Assembly: GCA_030601015.1 (NCBI GenBank)
Contig: JAUVUO010000004.1
Span: 1-19,402, forward strand
Source of the DNA: Candidatus Omnitrophota bacterium
Lineage (GTDB): Bacteria > Omnitrophota > Gorgyraeia > Duberdicusellales > 4484-171
Direction: 5' to 3'
Length of the DNA stretch: 19,402 nt
Within the stretch, counting starts at the first letter, position 1. Every line of letters begins with the position of its first letter. The position numbers were made by a program, and so were the translations under genes. The notes under the pieces were generated by a model, which had not been told where the DNA came from, did no database searches, and was given only the letters and a program-made list of their open reading frames with translations. Positions 1-6,928 of the stretch are shown here, one piece after another.

Positions 1-2051
1 TAAGTACCTACGGTTAAAGCTCCATTCATCATAAATTTCATGCATCCGGTGCCCGACGCTTCCAACCCGGCTGTAGATATCTGCTCTGACAAATTACTTG
101 CCGGAAAAATCTTTTCAGCCAAAGAAACTCTATAATTTTCCAAGAATACAACTTTAAGCTTATCCCCAATACTTTTATCTTTATTAACAACTTCAGCAAT
201 ATTATTTATAAATTTAATAATAAGCTTTGCCATAGCATACCCTGGGGCTGACTTACCCGAGAGGATAAAAGTCCTTGGAACAAAATGTGCTTTAGGATTC
301 TTTTTTATTTTAAGATATTGAGAAATAATAAACAGTCCGAACATTAACTGTCTTTTATACTCATGTATACGTTTAACTTGAACATCAAAAATGGATTCAG
401 GATTAATAATAATCCCGGTAGTCTTCCTAATATAATCTGAAAGATCAATCTTATTAGTTTTTTTTGCCTCCTGCCATTGTCGGCAAAACGAACTGTCTTT
501 ACTGAAAGGGTGAATTTTTTCCAAATCTAAAGAATTTATTGTCCAACTATCCCCGATTGCTTCAGTAATCAAATCGGAAAGATTTATATTAGATTTTTGG
601 AGCCATCTACGTTGAGTTATACCATTAGTTTTATTATTAAATTTTTCGGGATACAAATCATAAAAATCTTTAAAAAGCTGATTTTTTATAAGTTTCGAAT
701 GTAATCTTGAAACTCCGTTAACAGAATGAGAACCTATTATGCAAATAACTTCCATGCGTATTTTCTTGCAAACTCCCTCTTCAATTATGGACATTCTTCT
801 TAATCTATCATTATCTCCGGGATAATTAGTAGATACTTCTTTTAAAAAACGTAAATTTATTTCATATATAAGCTCTAAATGCCTGGGCAGAATTTCTCCA
901 AAAACAGTAACCCGCCACCTTTCCAAGGCCTCAGGCATAACCGTATGGTTTGTATAACCAAAAGTCTTTACGACTATATCCCAGGAAGTATCCCAATCAT
1001 AATTTTCTTCATCAATTAAGATACGCATTAACTCAATAACCGCAAGCGCCGGATGAGTATCATTAAGCTGAATTGCAACCTTATTAGGGAATTCATTAAA
1101 ATCAATATTCTCCACCTTAAACCGCCGAATAATATCAGAAATAGATGCTGCCGTAAAAAAGTATTCCTGTTTTAAACGCAATTCTTTTCCTTGGCTAATA
1201 TTATCATTAGGATAAAGAACTTTAGAAATGCTTTCTGAGAAAACCTTATTATAAACCGCGCCTTCATAATCTCCTTCATTAAAATATTTAAAGTCAAATT
1301 CATCACTGCTTTTAGCTGACCATAACCTTAAAGTATTCACAACATCAGTTTTATAACCTGATATAGGTGTATCATAGGGCACGGCCAAAACATCTTCCGT
1401 ATTTACCCATTTAACTCTTAACTTTCCTTTTAAATCATTAAACATATAAGTATGTCCATAAAATTGCACTTTAGCCGTATATTCTAATCGGGAAAATTCC
1501 CAAGGATTACCTTTACTAAGCCATTTATCAGGAGACTCTATCTGATAACCATTTTTAATTTTTTGATTAAAAATACCATAATCATACCTAATACCGTATC
1601 CATTAGCAGGAATACCTAGGGTTGCCATTGAATCTAAAAAACAAGCCGCCAGCCGCCCTAATCCGCCATTCCCCAAACCGGCATCTGTCTCGCAATCACG
1701 GATTATTTCTAAATCAATACCCAACTCTTCCATAGCAATTTTAACTTCATTTTCAATATCCAAATTAGCGATATTAGTGCCTAATAATCTGCCGATTAAA
1801 AACTCTAAAGACAAATAATATACTCTCTTTAAATTTTGTTTATGGTATTTCTGCTGAGTAGCAATCCATCTTTCAATTATTCTATCTCGAATAGTAATAG
1901 CTAAAGCCATAAAATTATCATCCCAAGTCGTACTATGTTCATCCTTAGCTAAGGAATATTGCCGTTTCGAAAGAAATGAGCGTTTAATCCCCTCCTTAGT
2001 CATATCTCTATAAACAATTTCCCAATTTATAGCTTTTTTCTTACCACTCAT
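1..2051 (-). CDS. glgP: Glycogen/alpha-glucan phosphorylase (GT35), 3' end cut off by window edge
   Basis: Cytosolic PLP-dependent enzyme that releases glucose-1-phosphate from the non-reducing ends of alpha-1,4-glucan. The reading frame is open from an ATG at 2049-2051 to the left edge: 683 residues of a family usually 800-850 long, so only the C-terminal end is missing. Landmarks seen in translation are YYLSLEFLIGR near residue 80, GLGNGGLGRLAACFLDS near 125-145, QLNDTHPALAVIELMR in the middle, the RIHEYKRQ segment, and the PLP-lysine segment EASGTGCMKF, whose Lys672 is encoded at 36-38. The asparagine normal before Met-Lys is cysteine here. The start is supported by an AGGGGGT ribosome binding site five bases upstream. 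It lies 63 bases downstream of glgC and is probably cotranscribed. Family assignment is very secure; the preferred substrate (glycogen or maltodextrin) is not shown. Confidence 0.96.
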   Translation of the reverse strand, partial: MSGKKKAINWEIVYRDMTKEGIKRSFLSKRQYSLAKDEHSTTWDDNFMALAITIRDRIIERWIATQQKYHKQNLKRVYYLSLEFLIGRLLGTNIANLDIENEVKIAMEELGIDLEIIRDCETDAGLGNGGLGRLAACFLDSMATLGIPANGYGIRYDYGIFNQKIKNGYQIESPDKWLSKGNPWEFSRLEYTAKVQFYGHTYMFNDLKGKLRVKWVNTEDVLAVPYDTPISGYKTDVVNTLRLWSAKSSDEFDFKYFNEGDYEGAVYNKVFSESISKVLYPNDNISQGKELRLKQEYFFTAASISDIIRRFKVENIDFNEFPNKVAIQLNDTHPALAVIELMRILIDEENYDWDTSWDIVVKTFGYTNHTVMPEALERWRVTVFGEILPRHLELIYEINLRFLKEVSTNYPGDNDRLRRMSIIEEGVCKKIRMEVICIIGSHSVNGVSRLHSKLIKNQLFKDFYDLYPEKFNNKTNGITQRRWLQKSNINLSDLITEAIGDSWTINSLDLEKIHPFSKDSSFCRQWQEAKKTNKIDLSDYIRKTTGIIINPESIFDVQVKRIHEYKRQLMFGLFIISQYLKIKKNPKAHFVPRTFILSGKSAPGYAMAKLIIKFINNIAEVVNKDKSIGDKLKVVFLENYRVSLAEKIFPASNLSEQISTAGLEASGTGCMKFMMNGALTVGT

Positions 2052-2062
2052 ATTCAACCCCC

Positions 2063-2078
2063 TGCTTTTTGCAAAGCA
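2063..2078 (-). promoter_or_regulatory. Small hairpin just upstream of the glgP ribosome binding site
   Basis: TGCTTT and AAAGCA form a perfect 6-bp stem with a four-base loop, ending a few bases before the AGGGGGT ribosome binding site of glgP. It could influence translation or mRNA stability in the glgC-glgP spacer. A stem this short could also be chance. Confidence 0.25.
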
Positions 2079-2094
2079 CTCTACTTACACATAA

Positions 2095-2116
2095 AGTTTA
2101 TAACCTTTGATAAACT
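2095..2116 (-). repeat. Inverted repeat overlapping the glgC stop codon
   Basis: AGTTTAT and ATAAACT are perfect 7-bp arms separated by eight bases. One arm overlaps the TAG stop of glgC (2115-2117). No clear T-run follows on the minus strand, so it is not a convincing intrinsic terminator; an intercistronic stabilising hairpin is as likely. Confidence 0.3.
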
Positions 2117-3365
2117 AAATCTCTGTACCCGAAGGAACTATTATATTTTTTGGTATAATAACAATCCCATCCCTTATTGAATACATATCAGATTCAAAAT
2201 AATCAATATTTTTCTCATTTATTATTTTTACTTTTTCTCCAATACGGACATTTTTATCTATAATAGCTTTTTTTATTACACTTCCCTTGCCTATACCTAT
2301 AGAAGGTATCCCTCTTTTTTTATCTTTTTCTATATCCTCTATTGATTGATAAAAATCCCCGCCCATTATTATTGAATCTTCAATTCTAACAGCTTCTAGG
2401 ATTCTGCTTCTTAAACCAATAACTGAATGTTTTATATGACAATCAAGGAATATTGACCCTTCTCCTAAAATAGATTTTTCTATATGAGAATCCTCTATTT
2501 TAGCAGGAGGCAGGTAACGAGGCCTGGTAAAAAATTGCCATTCTTCATTAAATAAATCCAATGGAGGCAAAAAATTTGTAAAACAAATATTTTCTCTATA
2601 AAATGAGTCAATCGTTCCTATATCTTTCCAATAGCCTTTATGCACATACGCGAAAGTAGAATGCTTAGAAAAAGAATCAGGAATAACTTCTTTACCAAAG
2701 TCAGTCTTTTTATTATCTAATATCTTGTCCAAAACGCTCTTATCAAAAAGATATATTCCCATTGAAGCCAAATAAAACTCTTTATTATCACTTTTTATAG
2801 ACATACCTTTAACGGCACTCTCATTTTGCGGTTTTTCAACAAAATTTTTAATTCTAGATTGTGTATCAGCACACATTATTCCAAACTCTTCTATTTGATC
2901 AGGAGGAACAGGATTACAGGCTATAGTAATTTGGGATTTATTTGCGAAATGAAATCTTAACAAATTTCGAAAATCCATTTTATACAATTGATCTCCTGAA
3001 AGAACTAAAACATATTTTATCTTGGGGTCATTAAAATGTTTAAGACATCTGCGCACAGCGTCGGCACTACCTTGAAACCAATCCGCACTATCTTTAGATT
3101 GTTCAGCCGCCATTATTTCTACAAACCCTTTTGAAAAACTATCTAGCTTATAAGTTCTGGCTATATGTTTGTTAAGGGATTCCGAATTAAATTGAGTTAA
3201 AACATAAATATGGTTAAACCCGGAATTCAAAGAATTACTTATGGGGATATCTACTAATCTATACTTTCCGGCAAAAGGGACTGCCGGTTTTGACCTATCT
3301 TTAGTAAGAGGAAAAAGCCTATTCCCTCTACCTCCGCCTAAAACTAAACATAACACCTCTCCCAT
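2115..3365 (-). CDS. glgC: Glucose-1-phosphate adenylyltransferase (ADP-glucose pyrophosphorylase)
   Basis: Makes ADP-glucose from glucose-1-phosphate and ATP, the committed step of bacterial glycogen synthesis. Over 416 residues it shows the nucleotide-binding loop GGGRGNRLFPLT (10-21), the activator/substrate segment SKPAVPFAGKYRLVDIPISN (25-44), WFQGSADAVRR (96-106), the metal/catalytic LSGDQLYKMD (122-131, Asp125), the glucose-1-phosphate segment FVEKP (175-179), GYWKDIGTIDSFY (244-256) and a C-terminal left-handed beta-helix-like region. The loop has Asn15 where Thr is usual. I chose the ATG at 3365 because the family begins just before the GGG loop; an upstream in-frame TTG at 3401 would add 12 residues encoded by a palindromic repeat. 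An AAGGA lies about 12 bases before the ATG. It is followed by glgP and preceded by a repeat-rich gap, so it may have its own promoter, which I could not identify. Confidence 0.96.
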   Translation of the reverse strand: MGEVLCLVLGGGRGNRLFPLTKDRSKPAVPFAGKYRLVDIPISNSLNSGFNHIYVLTQFNSESLNKHIARTYKLDSFSKGFVEIMAAEQSKDSADWFQGSADAVRRCLKHFNDPKIKYVLVLSGDQLYKMDFRNLLRFHFANKSQITIACNPVPPDQIEEFGIMCADTQSRIKNFVEKPQNESAVKGMSIKSDNKEFYLASMGIYLFDKSVLDKILDNKKTDFGKEVIPDSFSKHSTFAYVHKGYWKDIGTIDSFYRENICFTNFLPPLDLFNEEWQFFTRPRYLPPAKIEDSHIEKSILGEGSIFLDCHIKHSVIGLRSRILEAVRIEDSIIMGGDFYQSIEDIEKDKKRGIPSIGIGKGSVIKKAIIDKNVRIGEKVKIINEKNIDYFESDMYSIRDGIVIIPKNIIVPSGTEI

Positions 3366-3383
3366 ATTCCAACTCGTTCCTTC

Positions 3384-3414
3384 TGTCTCGGGCCGAGACA
3401 AGCGCGGCCCCTAC
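3384..3414 (-). repeat. REP-like palindromic element in the glgC leader (copy 1 of the GTAGGGGC family)
   Basis: On the minus strand the element reads GTAGGGGC, a variable centre, then GCCCGA. It contains a perfect 17-base palindrome (TGTCTCGG, one base, CCGAGACA; 3384-3400) and an alternative GGGCCG/CGGCCC stem. Its GC content contrasts with its surroundings. A second element with the same GTAGGGGC...GCCCGA frame lies at 18744-18769, which argues for a dispersed repeat family. It ends about 19 bases before the glgC ATG, so it would be transcribed as a hairpin in the leader if the promoter lies upstream. Confidence 0.6.
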
Positions 3415-3538
3415 ATTTTTATTTTATTTACAAATATATATCTCTCTCTTCCTCGTTTTTTCTTCCCTTTTCTTTTCGCCTAAAAACAATTTATTTTGCG
3501 AATAAATAAGCATATGACTTTTGCGCAAACAAAACTTA

Positions 3539-3576
3539 TTTCACGCCGTGAAACGGCGTATATTTCGCTGGACACA
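3539..3576. repeat. Cluster of overlapping palindromes
   Basis: TTTCACG, one base, CGTGAAA (3539-3553) overlaps ACGCCGT, GAA, ACGGCGT (3543-3559), so two mutually exclusive 7-bp stems share the same bases. An imperfect palindrome, TTCGCTG and CAGTGAA around GACA, follows directly. No T-run follows on either strand. This looks like a dispersed palindromic repeat rather than a terminator. Confidence 0.5.
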
Positions 3577-3605
3577 GTGAAGAACTTCTATCCTTTTCTC
3601 CTCTT

Positions 3606-3712
3606 TGTCATTCCTGCGGATGCCAGCGGTCTTGCGTCTAGGCAGGTCCAAGATTTTGCTGTTAGGCAGAAAAAATCTCTTATTTGAGGTCCCGGCATTT
3701 GCCGGGATGACA
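3606..3712. repeat. MITE-like element with TGTCATTC / GGGATGACA ends
   Basis: The 107-bp segment begins TGTCATTCC and ends GGGATGACA, near-perfect terminal inverted repeats. Inside the right end is a perfect hairpin, CCCGGCA, TT, TGCCGGG (3691-3706). The left half holds TGCCAGCGGTC (3621-3631) and GTCCAAGATTT (3646-3656), both nearly repeated at 19107-19153. Terminal GTCATTCC/GGGATGAC repeats are known in many bacterial genomes as non-coding mobile palindromes. It encodes no transposase. Confidence 0.6.
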
Positions 3713-3797
3713 GGAGTGGAACACATTCTCCCCTAAGGACTCCTGAACTTAACACTATAAGCTTCTTCACCTCAATATTTATACGCTTTCATCAACC

Positions 3798-3821
3798 CGT
3801 TAACTCGCAAACTAGTTAACG
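3798..3821 (-). repeat. Inverted repeat overlapping the stop codon of the 474-aa GH57
   Basis: CGTTAACT and AGTTAACG are perfect 8-bp arms with an eight-base loop. The stop codon at 3816-3818 lies within one arm. No T-run follows on the minus strand, so termination is uncertain; it resembles in position the palindrome over the glgC stop. Confidence 0.4.
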
Positions 3822-5240
3822 CTTAATTATTTCCTCGCCTCTTCGGCAAATCTCCTTAGCATAGTCAGTCCATATTCCGGACCCCCAATAACGATAACAG
3901 CTGGTCTGAGAAAGAAGCAAATAAAGCAAAGCTTCTCTATAATCCGAATCTTTCGCATCCCCCCCCTTTTTATCAAATCTCTCATGAAATTCAGCGCTTA
4001 ATTCATTTATTGGGTCTAATACATCTTGATAACCGTGAACCCAATTTTTATCACTTGTCCATGATGCTTTATCCAAATTAAGCCCTTGATATTTATCTTT
4101 TGCTGCCTCAATCGCCTTATCAGCTGCTCTGGGATAAAACTCATCAAAAAATTCCCATATTTTATTTTGACATATCGGCTGAACCGGAATAAAATCTTTT
4201 GGTTCAATTCCAATTTTCCGTATATATTCTAAATATTCAGTGCCATTCATACCCACCACACCTTCAGTACTTATTTCTGAATAAACACTCTTATATTTTG
4301 GAGGAAATTCATTCATCATTACCCCGCCATTCTCCCCGTCACTAATTTGCAAAACAAAAGGCGGTATACTTTTACCACAAAAATCCTCTCTAGGTTTAGA
4401 TTTTGCTTCATAATAAGGCTGCATTTGCGCGACAAGTTTTGTATCTGAACCTTGCGTTTTTATGAGTACAATAATTTCTTCAACATCACCTAACGAATTC
4501 TTAGCTATAAGCTTATGAGGAATGTAAGGGTTACTTATACCCGTTCCATCAAGATTTTCAATGGTATGTTCTTGAACCATTACCCATTGATAGCCGCATT
4601 CTTTTAAAGTTTTCACATATTCATAACATGTGTCAGGATGTATAGGCAGATGCATCTCGGGAGGAGAAAATCCTTTTACACGTTTAAGAGCTTCAACCCC
4701 AAATATAGAAGCAAAATGCTGCTGCCAAGCTAATATATGCAGTTTTATATCAGGGATAGGGGTAGATGAAACAACCGAATGCGACCACATAGTCCCTAAC
4801 CATTCCACATACCTATAATACTTGGAATCACAAGTAATCAATTTCAAATCATCCAAAACTTTTCCAGCCTTCATCTGCTCCAGCCCCCAAAAAAGATTAC
4901 CTGAATAGTCTAACATTACCCTGGGATTTTTCCCTCCACTTACAAGTTCTCTTATAAAATCAGACATCCTGGAATAACACCAAAGAAAAACAGAAGCATT
5001 ATGATTATCACCTATATCCGGATGGTCAAACATATATTGAAGATTATTTATTAGATCCGCGTTTTTAAGATCCGGACTATCGGATAAAATGGTGGGCTGA
5101 TGCATATGAAGAGCTATACCAAAGACAGAAATAACTTTATCAATATTAATATTAGAGATTGAAGCATAGGCCTCTTCTCCAAGAAGGCTTATCTCTTGTA
5201 TTTTTTTTTCATCTCCGGTGATTTTAGGAAAATTAACCAT
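3816..5240 (-). CDS. GH57 family glycoside hydrolase/transferase, uncharacterised subfamily (474 aa)
   Basis: GH57 enzymes are retaining alpha-glucan-active enzymes. This one carries a region-I motif ALHMHQP (43-49), a region-II-like segment GTMWSHSVVSSTPIPD (149-164), a region-III motif GFSPPEMHLP (190-199) with predicted nucleophile Glu195, and a region-IV-like SDGENGGVMMNEFP (300-313) with predicted acid/base Asp301. No signal peptide is visible, so it is probably cytosolic. It is clearly divergent from the branching enzyme and the 4-alpha-glucanotransferase in the same cluster, and its activity (amylase, debranching or transferase) cannot be told from sequence alone. Its ATG begins one base after the branching-enzyme stop and I see no ribosome binding site, which implies translational coupling. 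A palindrome covers its stop codon. GH57 membership is secure; the activity is unknown. Confidence 0.88.
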   Translation of the reverse strand: MVNFPKITGDEKKIQEISLLGEEAYASISNINIDKVISVFGIALHMHQPTILSDSPDLKNADLINNLQYMFDHPDIGDNHNASVFLWCYSRMSDFIRELVSGGKNPRVMLDYSGNLFWGLEQMKAGKVLDDLKLITCDSKYYRYVEWLGTMWSHSVVSSTPIPDIKLHILAWQQHFASIFGVEALKRVKGFSPPEMHLPIHPDTCYEYVKTLKECGYQWVMVQEHTIENLDGTGISNPYIPHKLIAKNSLGDVEEIIVLIKTQGSDTKLVAQMQPYYEAKSKPREDFCGKSIPPFVLQISDGENGGVMMNEFPPKYKSVYSEISTEGVVGMNGTEYLEYIRKIGIEPKDFIPVQPICQNKIWEFFDEFYPRAADKAIEAAKDKYQGLNLDKASWTSDKNWVHGYQDVLDPINELSAEFHERFDKKGGDAKDSDYREALLYLLLSQTSCYRYWGSGIWTDYAKEICRRGEEIIKR

Positions 5241-5241
5241 T

Positions 5242-6888
5242 TTAAAGGTTGTTGGCTTTTTCTTTTTTTTGTTTCAATAAATTTAAATTTGAGGTAAAAA
5301 ATTCACCGCAATCAATTTGTGAAAATATATTGTCTTTATACTCAATTTCTTTTAACCATTCTTCATCTATGATATTGTTTAACATATCATGATATATCCT
5401 GGTAAATCTGTTAATATGTATTTTTACTCTTTTATGGGCATAAGGAACCATGGTTCCTGTTTTCATAATAAACGCCCAATCACTAGCTTGAGCTAATAAA
5501 ATTTCTCTCCCGGCCTGATTAAGCGCGCGTTTAAATATATTATCGTTACATTCATTAATATATCCGGAAAATTTGTCGGATAATTCATTCATTCTTTCAC
5601 CTGCTTTATGAATATGTCTGTATAACCAATCATTACTCCCTTCAACCCAATATTCATTATATCCTTTGTATCCCCAACTGGAAGCTGACGGCATGCTAAT
5701 TTGATTAGTCGGATATTCATAAAGATATTCATAAGGGGTGATCATTTGTATGGTTTCCTGATCATAAAAAATTTTGCGGGCAAGAAAGTCTATCCACATA
5801 GGCCCTTCAAACCACCAATGGCCGAATAATTCGGCATCATAAGGAGCAACAACAATCGGTTTTCTATCCATAAAACTAGACAGATGTTCAATTTGTTTTT
5901 GCCGGTTATGCATAAAATTACCGGCATGAATGGCTGCTTTATCGCGAGCCCAATCCGGTTGATAAGGCTCCTTGTATGATGACTTTCCGGTTATTCTCCA
6001 ATACTTAAGCCCTGTGTTAACACGTAACCCCGACGGATGGATATAATGTTTAATATAATTGAAATCTAACTCAAAACCTATATCTTTATAATACTCTCTA
6101 TAATCGGTATCACCGGGATACCCTTCCTTCGAACTCCATACCTGTTTTGATGACTCAATATCTCTCCCAAACGCTGCTACTCCGCTCGGGCAGTATAAAG
6201 GAGCATAAACTCCATATTTCGGTACAGGGTCAGCATTAAGAATACCATGCGAATCAGTAAAAAAATATTTAAGCCCCGCATCCTTTAACACTTTATCTAC
6301 TCCGGGATAAAACCCGCATTCAGGCAGCCAAAGACCTCTCGGAGGCCTATCAAAAGTCTTTGTATAATGTTCAACCCCCACATTCACTTGAGCTCTCACA
6401 TCCGACGCGTTAATATTAAGTAACGGCAAATATCCATGAGTAGCACAACAACCTATAATTTCTAAGTAACCTTTATTCTGAAATTCTTTAAAAGCGTTTA
6501 CAATATTTTTATTATATTTCCTTAAAAAAAGTTCTTTAGCCTCATTCAGCTTTCTATTATACATTAAAGCTAAACCATGAAAATTAGGATCATACCCTGT
6601 CCTATCCATTTCTTTCTCCGAAAGTTCAATCATTTTATCTAAATGCCTAACATACCGGCCTTGAAGTAAAGGATCTTCTAACATTGACACTAAGGTAGGG
6701 GTCATGGACATTGTAATCCTAAAACCAACGCCGTCTCTGATCAAGTTCTCATAGACTTGTATTAAAGGGATATAAGTTTCTGTTATCGCCTCATACAGCC
6801 AATTTTCCTCAAGAAAATTCTCATCCTCCGGATGACGAACATAAGGCAAATGAGCATGCAGAACAAGGGATAGATAACCTTTAAACAT
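5242..6888 (-). CDS. GH57-type 1,4-alpha-glucan branching enzyme
   Basis: Forms alpha-1,6 branches by cutting and re-joining alpha-1,4-glucan chains; it replaces the more usual GH13 GlgB. At 548 residues it matches the family length. Motifs: HAHLPYV (11-17), CCATHGYLPLL (147-157), RGLWLPECGFYPGVD (184-198) with nucleophile Glu190, the GRDIESSKQVWS loop (241-252), APYDAELFGHWWFEGP (348-363) with acid/base Asp351, and WGYKGYNEYWVEG (405-417). The alpha-helical C-terminal region with ILLAQASDWAF (463-473) is typical of characterised Thermus and Thermococcus branching enzymes, whose catalytic residues sit at nearly the same positions (Glu183/184 and Asp353/354). The start has AAGGAG six bases upstream. 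It follows the DUF4912 gene by 40 bases and leads directly into the 474-aa GH57 gene. High confidence in function by family; not proven for this protein. Confidence 0.94.
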   Translation of the reverse strand: MFKGYLSLVLHAHLPYVRHPEDENFLEENWLYEAITETYIPLIQVYENLIRDGVGFRITMSMTPTLVSMLEDPLLQGRYVRHLDKMIELSEKEMDRTGYDPNFHGLALMYNRKLNEAKELFLRKYNKNIVNAFKEFQNKGYLEIIGCCATHGYLPLLNINASDVRAQVNVGVEHYTKTFDRPPRGLWLPECGFYPGVDKVLKDAGLKYFFTDSHGILNADPVPKYGVYAPLYCPSGVAAFGRDIESSKQVWSSKEGYPGDTDYREYYKDIGFELDFNYIKHYIHPSGLRVNTGLKYWRITGKSSYKEPYQPDWARDKAAIHAGNFMHNRQKQIEHLSSFMDRKPIVVAPYDAELFGHWWFEGPMWIDFLARKIFYDQETIQMITPYEYLYEYPTNQISMPSASSWGYKGYNEYWVEGSNDWLYRHIHKAGERMNELSDKFSGYINECNDNIFKRALNQAGREILLAQASDWAFIMKTGTMVPYAHKRVKIHINRFTRIYHDMLNNIIDEEWLKEIEYKDNIFSQIDCGEFFTSNLNLLKQKKEKANNL

Positions 6889-6928
6889 TTAAAACTCCTT
6901 TATAATGAAATATTGTATTTTTTAAGTT

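Larger units (their letters stand above)
3402..3797. other. Intergenic region between GH57 (474 aa) and glgC: repeat mosaic, no gene
   Basis: I see no coding region here. Short open frames on both strands merely translate the repeats, including the VIPANAG-type peptide typical of GTCATTCC repeats. From left to right it holds the outer arm of the REP-like element, an AT- and pyrimidine-rich stretch (3415-3500), a TTTGCGCAAA palindrome at 3520-3529, a palindrome cluster (3539-3576), and a MITE-like element (3606-3712). No convincing sigma70 promoter for glgC stands out on the minus strand. Confidence 0.6.

Noticed and set aside
3366..3401. Twelve-codon N-terminal extension of GlgC from a TTG
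   Set aside because: The extra codons are formed by a palindromic repeat, and the family starts just before the GGGRG loop, which the ATG at 3365 matches.
3496..3770. Three short open frames of 60-63 codons, one with a VIPANAG-type peptide
   Set aside because: They lie in overlapping palindromic repeats; the VIPANAG-type peptide is what GTCATTCC repeats encode by accident. No ribosome binding sites or protein-like composition.
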